Program-made: the position numbers and the translations under genes
Source: Daphnia pulex
Taxonomy: Eukaryota > Arthropoda > Branchiopoda > Diplostraca > Daphniidae
Direction of reading: 5' to 3'
DNA: 64,000 nt
Assembly (NCBI RefSeq): GCF_021134715.1
Contig: NC_060025.1
Coordinates: 8,370,001-8,434,000 of the forward strand
Shown: in pieces, positions 33,590 to 45,113 of the stretch
How the letters are laid out: each line of letters starts with the position of its first letter
Numbering within the stretch: position 1 is the stretch's first letter
The notes under the pieces: generated by a model
Told to the model about the DNA's origin: nothing
Database searches by the model: none
What the model saw: the letters and a program-made list of their open reading frames with translations, nothing else

Positions 33590-34985
33590 GTTAGTTGGAA
33601 AACAAAAGTTCTTGCGGGAGTTATTTAGGTCATAGCTTTCGCATTCTTGGCCCACTGTTAGTTACGACGCCTTCACCAGACGCTAGTGGCTATGAGAAAT
33701 GTAAGTTACACTTGTATGATTGCATTCAATTTCCCATATTTTTATTTTCAATAATATTTTTAGATGCGCTCTACATTGACGTTTTGACTTATTCGTCGGT
33801 ATGGAAACGCTTAAGGTAACCTACCGTCTCACTAATCAATAACAAATTATTTCAGGTTTTTTTAGAATTAATTTTTACTTAGCAAATGTTCTGTAAGGTG
33901 AATTTGACTATGAGTCAGAAAGTGAGTATGACGTCGAAAATTTGGTGGATTGGACCTGTTTGTCGTTGCCTTCACATCCGCACTGTGGTGGACGCCAAAG
34001 AAAAACCTGAAAACTATTGCCGGAAGCAGAGAAATTGGTCCTTCAACCCTCTACCAATACGGTGCGTTTTGCTATTGTTTAATGTTTGGATTCCCGTCGT
34101 TTCAACCTTTGATCTTTTTTTCTTGTGCAGAACGAAACGATCAAAGTGTGCCATTAATATTTCCATGTCATGAATACTGCCAGCACTTTAGTCAATCGTT
34201 CCTATCTAGAAGATATCTGGAAATTACCATCTCCAAAAATATAGGTCTACTTCTGTTTGCAAAAATTCGTTCAGTGAACTTTAGTCCTCATATTGTAACT
34301 TAACTTATTTCTACAGTGCCTCTCAACTGTGGTCGAATTACTTTACAGGCTTTCGACTACCCAAGAAGTATTGGTGCGAATGCTGAGTCCACGTCTTCTG
34401 TGATATTTTCGACGAAGATAAATTCCATCCACAATCCAAGTATGCCACAAATTGTTTATCAAAACTTTTTTGACGATTGACTCATTTCTTTTCCCTTCAA
34501 GATTACGACATTAACGGTTTTTACAGCTCTTCTCGTATAGGGACGGCCATGGACGAATCCAACAGCTGGCTGGAAGAGTTTTTCGCCCCCGACTGGCAAA
34601 GATGATGAGACATTGGGCCCGCTTCAGTTTTCCAACTGGATTTGATCGCCTTTCTAAATCTCGATTCGATCGAATTCGTCACCAATCTCAAGTTGAGAAA
34701 GAATTTGCGCCAACAATTTAAAGATGGAATTTTAATTGTGAATTATTTCATCCTGATGGAGTGAGAGTTATTACTAAATAAGGCCACGTATACATTTCAC
34801 TTTTTAATTGGTTTCCTATTTTCTTTCTTTGAAAAAAAAAGAAGACGATGCCCAAAACGCCTGTCTGGCTGCCTGCCGTCACATCGCAGAGATTCAGATT
34901 CTCTGCTCATCGACGATGTCAGTTTAATTTTCAGCTAGAGAGCCTTGACGTCAATCAATACGCGCGTAAGTCCCCTATTATTATC
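33590..34985 (+). pseudogene. Exon-like relics of an unidentified multi-exon gene
   Basis: Several short open blocks bounded by splice-like sites follow each other. At 33595-33700 one encodes HSFRILGPLLVTTPSPDAS; at 33765-33817 another encodes ALYIDVLTYSSVWKRLR. Near 34500-34605 lies one with DYDINGFYSSSRIGTAMDES, and near 34640-34750 one with LNLDSIEFVTNLKLRKNL. They lie in different frames with stops between, so no continuous product can be built. The composition is protein-like, but the family was not recognised. A decayed host gene is the simplest reading. Confidence 0.35.
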
Positions 34986-36311
34986 CAATTATTGATTTGA
35001 ATCGGCATAAAATGTTTGTTTTCCCTATTTGTGGTAAATATTGGAGGGGAGCTGATATTGCGATCCCTTATAACATTTGGTTTCTGTTGCGTGAATCGAA
35101 ATACTTGGTTTATTTTTTTGGTGTTAGAAAGGCTGGTTTTAGAAGTAAGATTGGTTTAATCGTTTCTTTTAGTTCTTCCGCTCTCTGGTCAAATGCTGGT
35201 ATTTGTTTTTGGGTGGCATTGGTGAGGTTAGCCTAATAACAAATCACATTTAATCGCGTAAAATTCAGTTGCAAAGATTGGGTTGTTGGTTCGTTGACGA
35301 GAACACATACTTTTCTGCGATCATTCAAAGAAATGGTGCTCTTATGCGTGATATGTTTTATGCCCTTGCAGTAAACAAGTAGAGTACTTCTAAGTTCTTA
35401 GATTTTATTCTAGAGAAAACTGCTCCAAGTTTTTTTTTTAAATTATTTATAACTGCTTAAGTATGAACATCTAAATGCCGTACGGCTTTTAATACCGTCT
35501 CTGCAATACAGAAACAATATAGTATTTGGCTCTAAAAATTGGTTGGTTGGCCAGTATTGACGTCATGATTGATTTCGTTATGATTTATTTCCAGCTGTTA
35601 TTGGGGAAACCTTTTGCGGGGAGAGGGGAATTATAAGGTATCCGCTTTCGTGGTTGTCAATGATTGACACGACCAAGGTAGCAATCGCTTAATATACAGT
35701 ACACTTATGAAATGATGTTGTCTAGCAACCGTCCTTGTTGTTGCACACAAGATTTTCCTAATTTTATTTGGAAGGGACAAACTGTTTCGTGAATTTGAAT
35801 CGATGAAATAATTCAAATTAGGCCAGTTTCACGAGTTTGTATTTGATGTTATCATCTCAGATAGATCAATCATGTTATTGACAGCCTTCTGGGACTATTC
35901 TTGATTTTAGACACCGCTATGATTCCCAGTGGGAATAATAGAAGGCAACTTCTGTAGACTTCAAACTCAAAATTTGTTTGCGTTATAAATGTAAGCAAAA
36001 CCAGAATCGAAGCAGCATAGCAAAGAGTTAAAAACAACAGGAGTTTTCTAATGTAATGTTGTTAGTATTCCTACTCGGCTACCACCGACCAATCGCAAGC
36101 TCGTTGTGTCGAACAGTATCACAAAAAAGACGAGTTGGATTGTTTCATTCGGCAACGCCCCTCGATAATGCGATCACTGTCCCACGAAAATGCGGTTCCA
36201 TCTCGATGGGTAATTAGTTTTCGACAAGGTGCTGACTGTTAAACACACTCTGCTCCCATCTTGAAAGAATAGCTAGCATATTTGGACAGATTCAACATAA
36301 GAGAAATTATC
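34986..36311. other. Intergenic before IR 2, with one exon-like block
   Basis: Mostly unassigned. After a CAG at about 35268-35270, a block to about 35382 reads RLGCWFVDENTYFSAIIQR and then a stop; it may belong to the relic on its left. An RFX-like GTTGTCTAGCAAC is at 35717-35729. No further gene is supported. Confidence 0.35.
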
Positions 36312-38293
36312 ATGTTTATTATGAAAAACCATTCGATAATTGTTGCGCTATTTTTTATAACTAATGTTGATTTCTCTGCAGAAAACGATTTAGGTGGCCA
36401 TCACTTTAATTACCTTGTTTTCGATGTAATGTGCTTTGTTTTAGATAATTTAGTCGACATCTTTCATTAATTTCGTATTTTTTTATTAAGAATCCACCTT
36501 TTGATACTGTAACCAGAGGACCTAACGGTACGTTTACATTCTTCGGATCGGACTATTACTTAACTGATTGGCTTGCGTCAAAATTTAACTTCACGTAAGT
36601 TTCATCACCTGTCGTTTACTTAACTTAAATGTCATAATACTTTCCATTAAAATCACTTTTACTTTTGTTTACTCGCGATTTACTCTAATTTCTACAGATA
36701 TTCTTTCGTGTTGATAAATCAAACCATTGCCGAAAAATACGGCACACACGAAGCGCTGTTTTACCAACTCATCAACGACAAAGTAAGGGAATATGTGTTT
36801 AGGAATAAGTTGATTAACCTATTTCCCTTTTCTTTTACAGGATGTTGACGGAATAGCATGTTCTTTCTACTTAACGATGGACAGAGTGGAAAGAATGGAC
36901 TACACCTTCTTCACGTGGTCTGAAGGATTTAGTCTTGTTGTGCCAAGACCTGGAGAGGAAAGCAGATTATTTGCTTTCATTGGTCCATTTCAACCTACGG
37001 TATATGGCTAATATCTATATAATTTTGTGTATGACGTATCCTAACTGTTTAAATTTTAGGTTTGGTTGTTGGTTTTCATTAGTCTTATCGTCATAATCGG
37101 GACCATGACACTCTTTACCTGGTGCTACAATGGATGTTTCACTGTCGTTTCAACGGACGAGGCTACTGTCGACTCTGAATCAACAACTCGACATAATCGC
37201 AACGTTTCACGTCAAAGGAGCAACTTTATCTTCTTTGGTCCCCACATAACCTATGTTATTAATACCATAACGAATCAAGGTAATCATGTTAAACTTTTTA
37301 ACTCGCTTGTTGCATTCATCTTTTAAATTTGTGAATTATGATAGGAGGAAGAGAAGCGTTTAGTCGCAACTCGTTTCGGGTCCTGGCCGGAGTTTGGGTT
37401 TTGTGCGCTACTGTTTTGGTTAACTCTTACACGGGAATCGTCATTTCGTCACTCACCAAGCCGAAAATGAAGCCGTCCATCGAATCTTTTGAAGATTTGG
37501 CTGCGAGTTCAGAGATTGGGGTCGTTCTCCGACATGACACGTCAATTGGAGAACAAATTCTGGTAAATAAGTCTAAGCCTTTTAATTTTCTCCTCATCTT
37601 TTATTAAAGGGATACTTTAAAACCTATTGTTATCCAGAAAGCAACTTCTGGCGTTTATAAGGTCTTGGGTGATAAAGCTCGGCGTCATCCGGATCAAATA
37701 CTCGGCGATCCTTTCAAGTTGGCCGCTAAACTGCAGACCGGTCACTACGCTTACCCTTTTGTAAGTGAACAAAATGTTATTGTTAATTTTCATTATTAAT
37801 ATTAATTGTATTCTTTTCTCATTTGAGCTTCGCACTTTTGGCATTGCATTTGTCGGTTCGCAGTATAAAAAGGATAAGAAATGCCGATTTAAAACTTCTA
37901 AAATGTTGCCCATCTCTACGGGATTTTATTCGTTGCTTTTTAAGAAGGGAAGCTCATACACTAAAACAATTAGCCAAGGGTTAGTAGAATTATATGGCAA
38001 CAAGTTTAACTTTAAAAATTTCATTCTTTTATCATTTTGTTTTTGTTGCCAACGGGTAAAATAGGCTCATGAATCTTTGGGAGAGTGGTTTTATGATGTT
38101 TTGGGTGAGGAACCTCCCTACCATACCAAAAGCAAACGAATGTTTCGCCGACGAAAAGAATCGAGTCTCTCGTCTAGTTCCGATTCGGCTGTCCGATTTG
38201 ACTAGTGCTTTTCTGATCCTAGGAATTGGAATTGGATTGGCGACACTAAGTTTCTTGCTAGAATTGATCTACTATAATATGGCTAAAAAATAG
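36312..38293 (+). CDS. Ionotropic receptor 2 (IR, glutamate-receptor-like channel)
   Basis: Nine exons: 36312-36425, 36491-36594, 36698-36782, 36841-36999, 37060-37279, 37345-37562, 37638-37760, 37828-37979, 38065-38293. They give 467 aa, and all introns are GT-AG. A signal peptide (MKNHSIIVALFFITNVDFSA) is followed by S1 (RGPNGTFTFFGSDYY, MDRVERMDYTFFTWSEGF, VPRPGEESRLFAFIGPFQP). Next are M1 (VWLLVFISLIVIIGTMTL), an enlarged pre-pore loop, M3 (AGVWVLCATVLVNSYTGIV), S2 (KATSGVYKVLGDKARRHP) and M4 (FLILGIGIGLATLSFLLEL). Exon phases are identical to the other two IRs. The exon 9 acceptor AATAG is slightly weak. A chemosensory channel role is inferred from the family. Confidence 0.87.
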
Positions 38294-39251
38294 CTTTTTT
38301 CTGCTCCGTTAATCGGGCTGAAGCAGTTGAAAGGTGAAAGTTTCATTAAGCTTAGGACATGTAGTTGTCATCATTTTTGTAGCCAATTCATCAAAGTTGT
38401 GCTCCAAAACATTTTTTTTTCCTTATATTTGTTGCTTACCTCTTGTGACCATTTTAAGTTTAATGGGTTTTTGTCTATCTTTGCAATGTTTCAGTGTTCA
38501 TCCGATTTTTACGATATTATTCACCTAATGCCAAAACCTATAAGTACACTAAATGTTTGACATTAAATCTTATCGTGTTTTAAATCGTAATTAGACTATT
38601 AGTTAAATGCAATAAACTGAAATATTCTAAAGAGAAATCAATAAATATGGGAATCTCATTCGTATTTTGTCATCATTTCAAGTGCTACACTTTTCGTAAA
38701 TGACGTTCAGGTTACCTATTGTCAATAAATCAATTTTGTTGTAGCAACCGCGAGTGCTTATGTTACTTTATGTAGTTGCTATAACGTTAGTGTTGAACAG
38801 TTTTGAATGACATCGTTGAATGACAAGTGAGAGCCCATAGGCCATATATTGCGCGTACTTCATTTCCACGTCACATGTTGACATCTCTTTCCATGCATTA
38901 CGCTTGATAGAGAAGCGATTGATCAAGTATTTAAAAAACCCACTTGGATTTCCTAGTCCCGGGAGTCACAGAGTCTCTCTGGTCACAGACAAAGGTAAAT
39001 GATTTTCAAGCTGTGTAACTGTCGCTAGACCGGATCCGCCAATTAATTAAAATCAACAATTATTTATAAAAAATAAACGACTTCTTGCGATTCATTCTCG
39101 AGTCTAATCAAAGATGGTAACAAAATCTAGCTAGCAAAGTCTAAAAAAATAATTTGAAAAAAAAAAAATTTTTGCAAATGACAACACTGTTATATCCCAG
39201 CCCCTTTTTATCAGATTTCAGGCAAGCCGTTACAAATCTCTTCTGCTGAAA
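38294..39251. other. Intergenic: IR 2 to BTB gene 4
   Basis: The 3' flank of IR 2, then unassigned sequence. An RFX-like GTTGTAGCAAC lies at 38738-38748. Near 38995, CAGACAAAG|GTAAATG could be the donor of a noncoding first exon of BTB gene 4. Confidence 0.4.
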
Positions 39252-40418
39252 ATGGAAGTCTCGAATATTGTTTGTGATGCTACAAAGTTGAAAATGTCTG
39301 ACAAAAATCAGATCAAAATTGCTGAAGAAGTTCGACATGGATTGTTTCGTTTTAAGTGGTGTATTGAGGACAAAATTAAGAAGGGTGTTGTCCCCAAAAA
39401 CCAAAAGAAAACTTTTAAATTGTGCGGATCTCAAGCAGGTCGGGCATTCATCATTGAATACAGTTTTAACAAAGTTGAAAGCAAATATTGCAAAATTGTT
39501 GCCGTACAAGAGACAACATACGACGACAACTCTACTTTTATTGAATTGAACAAAATGAATGCAAGCAAGCAAGGGTTGTCTAAATCAGAAGAATCATTGG
39601 ATGAATCACCAAAATCCCACAAGAAGCAGAAACTTGATTCATCGCTTTCTCCACTATTTATTTGGATTGTTAGAATGACTGATAAGCCCTCCTCTCAAAC
39701 TTATGACAACGAACTCCTTATTCACTTAAAAAATAATGGTTCTGGTAAATGGAGTCATTGCTGGTCTGGTGTCTCGTGTTTGAAGGCCATCACGGTTTGG
39801 ATAGATTTCGGGATGAGCTCCGTGAAACAAGAAAATATCATCAACACAATGAGTGAATTCACCAGAATGTTGCATGATCAAATTAATTGTGACGTTGAGT
39901 TTCGTTTTAGAGATGGAACATCAATAGGTGCTCACATCTTAATATTATCTGCTCGCAGCACAGTTTTCTCTGCCATGTTCCAGAAGAGTTTCATAGAGTC
40001 TCAAACTCGTCAAGTGAACATCGATGACATAGAAATGGAAGTGTTTCGACAGCTGCTCATTTATCTCTACTCTGGGGACGCTCCTAAACTGACATCGGAT
40101 GAAGAAGATGTAAAGACTACCCAATTGCTCTTCGAGGTTGCAGACAAATACGCCGTGGAAACACTCAAGAAAGAATGTGTCGACGTGCTGCTGAAAGAAG
40201 TGGATTCTGAAAATGTCATCAAGTTGTTGGTGTGGTCAAACTTCCACTCAATCACGGAGCTGTTCGATGGCGCCATGAAGGTTCTTGTTGACAACTTTCG
40301 TGCCATCAGCTTTCAACCCGAGTGGTTAGATTTTATGAAGAACTTTCCAGATTTGTGTTTGGTTGCGACTCAAAGAATGTCTACCTTGTTGCCCCCTTCA
40401 ACGCATTCCACTGTTTAA
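39252..40418 (+). CDS. BTB/POZ protein, SPOP-like, diverged copy 4
   Basis: An intronless 388-aa frame. The MATH-like half (EEVRHGLFRFKWCIED ... LSPLFIWIVRMTD ... LKAITVWIDFGM) and the BTB domain (CDVEFRFRDGTSIGAHILIL, STVFSAMFQKSFIESQTRQV, LLIYLYSGDAPKLTSDEE) align with the tandem trio, but they are far more diverged. Instead of the acidic insert it carries a short serine-rich and basic linker (SPKSHKKQKLDSS), which could be a nuclear localisation signal. A second in-frame ATG at 39294 (MSDKNQIKIAEE) is an alternative start. It is isolated, about 6 kb from the trio. Confidence 0.8.
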   Translation: MEVSNIVCDATKLKMSDKNQIKIAEEVRHGLFRFKWCIEDKIKKGVVPKNQKKTFKLCGSQAGRAFIIEYSFNKVESKYCKIVAVQETTYDDNSTFIELNKMNASKQGLSKSEESLDESPKSHKKQKLDSSLSPLFIWIVRMTDKPSSQTYDNELLIHLKNNGSGKWSHCWSGVSCLKAITVWIDFGMSSVKQENIINTMSEFTRMLHDQINCDVEFRFRDGTSIGAHILILSARSTVFSAMFQKSFIESQTRQVNIDDIEMEVFRQLLIYLYSGDAPKLTSDEEDVKTTQLLFEVADKYAVETLKKECVDVLLKEVDSENVIKLLVWSNFHSITELFDGAMKVLVDNFRAISFQPEWLDFMKNFPDLCLVATQRMSTLLPPSTHSTV

Positions 40419-40830
40419 TGACTGCAGTTGGCCTGCTGGAAGCTGGAAGCGTGAAATTTATTATCATTTTTAAACTCAGAAAAAACGTTTCCTACGTGAC
40501 GTCTACTCCGAAATCCGAATTGTTTTTTTTTTTTTGTGGAATGAAACAAAAAGAATTGCTGTTTTGTTAAAATATCGTGTTTGAAGGTACGGAAATAAAT
40601 ATAATTGTAAAATTATTTTTTGTAGTATTTTTTTTCATGAATCCGGATGCTAAAAAATCTGGCAACAAGGAATGTCTCATCCTAGCGCTGAAGAAGAGAA
40701 TCGACACAGCTGCGTGAATGTTTTTGTATAAGAGATGTGAGTAATCTCGGAAATCGTACAACAATATCGAGGAAAATTAACAAGGCAAATTACCAATCTT
40801 AAAACTTAAATAGTTAATGAAAAATCTACA

Positions 40831-42632
40831 ATGCCACAATTGATTGGTGTGAAATTGCTGTCCCAAACATGTCTTGAATTCGTTATAAACAACATGCCTG
40901 TGTTGTGTGAGAAGCTACCAAGTGCTGATTTTGCTACCACTTCTAGCAACCAAACAAGCCAAAGTCCTTTTGATCAATTACGTAAGTTGCCAACCAAGTT
41001 TCATAAGATAAGTTGTTACTAAAATTTTAACATTTATTTATTAGCATCAAAGTTTTTGGAGGAAATCATCTGTGCTCTTCGAACGAAAAGATGTTTGAAA
41101 AAATTCCTTGGTTTATTGGCAGCTCCACAACTAGAGACCTTGAATCTGAGATATTTGTCAAAGAAAGATGATTGTTCTATTCATTTTGAACTGAATTCAC
41201 TGAGATGCAAAGTAAGATAATATATTTTGAATTGACATATTTCTGTAACCAAAGACCTCACAAATTTTTTTTAGTACTTAAAAAACCTATCTCTCTGCTG
41301 GTCATCTCTCAGTAATGACAAATTCTTGACTTCTGTCATTCCTACGTTTGTTAAATTACAAGTTCTGGACATTTCACATTCTGAAGCTGGGAACAGCAGC
41401 TTGGAAGTAATAGGAACTTACTGCACAGAATTGAGGTAGGCCTATACAAGTTTGTCTGATGCTAGATTTGGTTAAATACATAAATTTTTGTTTTCTGTTG
41501 TAGAGAATTGGAGTTAATGGATTGCCCAAATATTTCAGATACTGGAGTAAAATGGCTGTGTGTTAGTACTGCACAAAATCCAGGAAGAGAAGATGGAAAA
41601 TTGGGACTGCAAAAATCTCTTCTTAAATTGGGTTCGTCTGGTACTAAAATTTCCAACGCAGGAATATTTCTGGGCTTGGAAACTTTCCGTAGTCTTAAAG
41701 TCTGGGATATAGTTACTGTAAAAATCTTGGCGGAAATTCATAAAGATTTCTTGAATCGATCCCAGGAGATTCCAAAGTATTCCCTGATGAATTTGAAACT
41801 CGCTTCGGATATTTGCGACACTAAAACTTTTGGATTGGTTTTGTCTCTGTGTCCCTTAGTCATTGAGGTAGATATCAATATCGTCCGAGGACTGACAGAT
41901 AGTGATATACTATGTTTATTATCCCTTGAGAAACTCCGTAAACTGAAATTGGGTGGATCTATTGATGGCTGCAGTTCGTATGTCACGTTTGGTGGCGGTG
42001 TGACTCCAATCTTAAAAGCCTTTGGAAATTCATCACTGAAGACACTCTCTCTATCCAATTTGTGTGATGTCAATATTCAGGTAATCGCACAGCTTTGCCC
42101 GAACCTTCATTCCCTTGACCTATGCAATAATTCCAGCTATTCCACTGCTAAACTCGATGAAGAATGGGGCAAGATTGAGTCTCAAGTATTTAAGCAACTT
42201 GAAAAGCTGAGCCTTTCTGTAGGAAACTCAAGTATCAGTATTCCGCGCGAACACTTCATCTTGCTGTTGTCTGCGCCTTCTCTTGTGGACATAGATATTG
42301 CAGGATGTTCTATGCTCAACGACGACGTTCTCCAAGAGGTTGTTCGAGTTCAGAAGTTCCATCATCTTGAAAGTTTGGAAGTTAAAAAATGCCACAATGT
42401 GACCGAGAAAGGAATTGATGTCTTCATGAATGACCAAAACCCTCTTAAGAAGATCGTGTTACGTTGGTGTCGTCAAGTAACGAAGAGTAATGTTGATTAT
42501 TGGAAAGAGCAAGCTAAAATGAATAACTGGCAAATATTGATCGAGTTCACCACGGAGAACTTTGATCGCTTTGATTTTTACGGTGAAGAACCTGACTCGG
42601 AATCTGAAGACGAGTACTATGATTATTATTAG
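40831..42632 (+). CDS. Leucine-rich-repeat protein, AMN1 / F-box-LRR-like
   Basis: Four exons: 40831-40981, 41045-41211, 41275-41435, 41504-42632. They give 535 aa. Cysteine-type leucine-rich repeats recur, for example LRELELMDCPNISDTGVKWL, LKTLSLSNLCDVNIQVIAQL, LVDIDIAGCSMLNDDVLQEV and LESLEVKKCHNVTEKGIDVF. The N-terminus (LIGVKLLSQTCLEFVINNMP) is helical, but a clear F-box was not identified. The tail is acidic (EEPDSESEDEYYDYY). This repeat type is found in AMN1 and FBXL ubiquitin-ligase subunits, so a substrate-recognition role is possible but inferred. A decayed relative lies at 43320-44260. Confidence 0.72.
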
Positions 42633-43319
42633 GATGAATATTGAGAAACCGATGGTTTCGATCATTGGGAAGAATCTTCTTCGGATGGATATGAAGTGTG
42701 TGCGATTGAGCGAAGATCTGTAAATGTTCCTTATTTCTTACGCATTCATGTATCGACGTATTACTTCACAAAATTTGTTGTAAATGCAGAAACAAACTCG
42801 CTTGCTTGTTTTATTGCTTAGTGTCCTCGATGGTGTTTTAGTTATGAACTACTGTTTTGTTTTCTTTCCTCGAATTTCCTAAACTTAAAATGAGTCCTGA
42901 AGGCTGACAGCGAAAATAATACTTCTTGTCTTTCCCTCTTCTCATTTTCTATCTAATAAGCGTGATCCTATCCACTAATAAAGTCTGATCCGGTCTGAAC
43001 AAAGTTTTCCCTGGTTTTCGTTTTCCTTCAAATGCTTCCAACTTCCAAGATGGAAAATTCGAAAACCGGAATCCGGATGATTAGAAATCTGGCAACAAGG
43101 TTACATGATACATGAACTGTCTGCTAGAACGGTAGAACCATGCTGTAAAAGTAAACTTGTCTTGTTGAAACTTGAAACTGGATCTATATTTTTAATTGAT
43201 GAACGTTATGACTGTTGAGTAATCATCACAATGCTAGCAGTATGCCATAAGTAGTAGTAGTAAGAAACAATGGTAAGGTTTAAAACATGTGTAGAATATA
43301 GACATAGTTGTAAACAACA
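42633..43319. other. 3' flank of the LRR gene
   Basis: 3' UTR and unassigned sequence. An AATAAAG lies near 42978. No other gene was seen. Confidence 0.45.
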
Positions 43320-44260
43320 AGGATGCCATCAAACGAAGTCGACTATACACGACGAATCCAGAACATGTGAGCCCATTTTATTTGTTGCGTAAGTTTCCTA
43401 TTCGTCTTTTACGAGCCCATTTCTTTAATCCAGTTTACTAATTGTCTTTGTAACTCAGAGCTGCAAGTTTTGAAAGAAATGATTAATGTTCTCAGTAAAA
43501 AACAACCTATTGAATGATATTCTAAGCTGTTCTTAACTGCCCATCTTGACAGGTAGAATTTTTCTATGAAAACTTGAGGGAAATAAAAAATGAGAATATT
43601 CAGCTTTTAAACTTTTTGCTGCAATGAGGTGTCTTGTAAGTATAAATAACTTGTTATTTGATTAATTGGCATTGTTAATAGGTCAATGCTGCCACTGTGC
43701 AAGTTAGTTGAGCATTTGGCAAATAATGGAACAAAAATAACCTGCGTGGGAGTTAAAAAATTAAGTATTCACAATTTACCCAATCTCAAGCGCTGGGAAA
43801 TGGTTTTAGCTCTTTGTTGAAGTTCACCAGGAAGAATTCTTTAACAACATGTTACACAGGATGCTGAAATATTCCTTGATTTATTTGTAACTTAAACCAA
43901 CAAAGTGCACAAGTGGAAGCATTGGCTTAGCACTTTGTCGCACAGTGTCTATGTGCCCATCTCCCACCTGTGGACCGTGACTCAACTCTCAAGTGACAAT
44001 CTTTACAGTTAAAAGTTTAACTTACAGTGATTTACAAGCCTTACGTTCATTCAAAAGCTTCATCACCTGAATATCGATGGGTCTAATACTCTAATCGCTC
44101 TAATTATGAAGACGTTATGTGAAATTATTTTTAGTAGTGGTGCGGCTCTTCTTTTGAAAACATTCGGTTCAACTTCCTTAAAGATTCTTCAATCGTACGC
44201 CCTTCGTCATGTCATCGTTTACACGTCATTATCCAGCTTTGCTCTCTACTCATAGAGTAT
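43320..44260 (+). pseudogene. Decayed copy of the LRR gene
   Basis: Fragments in order resemble the gene at 40831. Near 43720, GTKITCVGVKKLSIHNLPNL corresponds to its GTKISNAGIFLGLETFRSL. Near 44145-44200, LLLKTFGSTSLKIL corresponds to its ILKAFGNSSLKTL. Stops and frame changes interrupt the copy, for example a stop right after MVLALC, and no long frame survives. It is a tandem duplicate in advanced decay. Confidence 0.6.
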
Positions 44261-45113
44261 TCCCAATCATTGGTGAGTTAGTTAAATGTAACGCCGCTCA
44301 ATTTTTTCCTTATTTCAGATTTTATTAATTTGTCTTTATTCTTTTTTATTTTTGCTCTCGGATTTTGCACTATCTCCGAGTTCATCTGATATGAATTAGT
44401 CGCTCTGGTCATGGTCAACAGGTAAGATATTTTCTGGCTTTATCTTTCGTCCCGTCAGTGTTAAGTGTAAAAGTTAGTTTTTAGTGTCCTTAAATATTTA
44501 CACATGTGTCATTATTTAGGCATAAGTTTCGATAGATTTCACATTTTTTTGTGTCTCTGTCATCACAATCAAATGTATTTTCCGACACAATCAAAATGTA
44601 CATTTCATTTCATGAAGAGCCGTCACTGATATTGTAAGAATTTACTAATAAAGCAACCTTTTGTTTATTTTAATTTATGTTGTTAGCAACTGTGGTTGCT
44701 ACAACAGTGGTTGCTACAACATAAACTAATTTTTTGAATTGCCTAAAAGGCCAAAATACCTGTCATATTGCGTGCAACACGGTATTAGGCTATTGTTTGC
44801 TGCTTTGAACGTTGAAACCCTGTCAAATTTTATCTAGTAAATGTAAATGCAATTGATCGATAATTTCTATACGTAAGGATACCGCATCGTGCTGGCGGTT
44901 CCAAAGGGGTTAACATTTTGATCTCGGTTGCTATGACTCAAAGCAATCACACAGCATTTATACAGTTTAAAAGTGACATGACTTTTTGCTTTACTGTCGT
45001 TGAAGGGATAGGATTGAAGACCTATAAATACTACTTGAATGCATGTTTCCTAACTACACTGCTGTCAAGTGGTACCGTCGATGCAATAGGCAAACTCCAA
45101 ACTTCAAGTCAAA
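44261..45113 (+). promoter_or_regulatory. Upstream region of IR 3
   Basis: No gene. It contains GTTGTTAGCAAC at 44679-44690, then two GTTGCTACAAC copies at 44695-44705 and 44710-44720. GTTGCTATG at 44927-44935 lies 187 bp before the ATG. Parts match the upstream region of the IR relic at 7040-7440. Confidence 0.5.
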
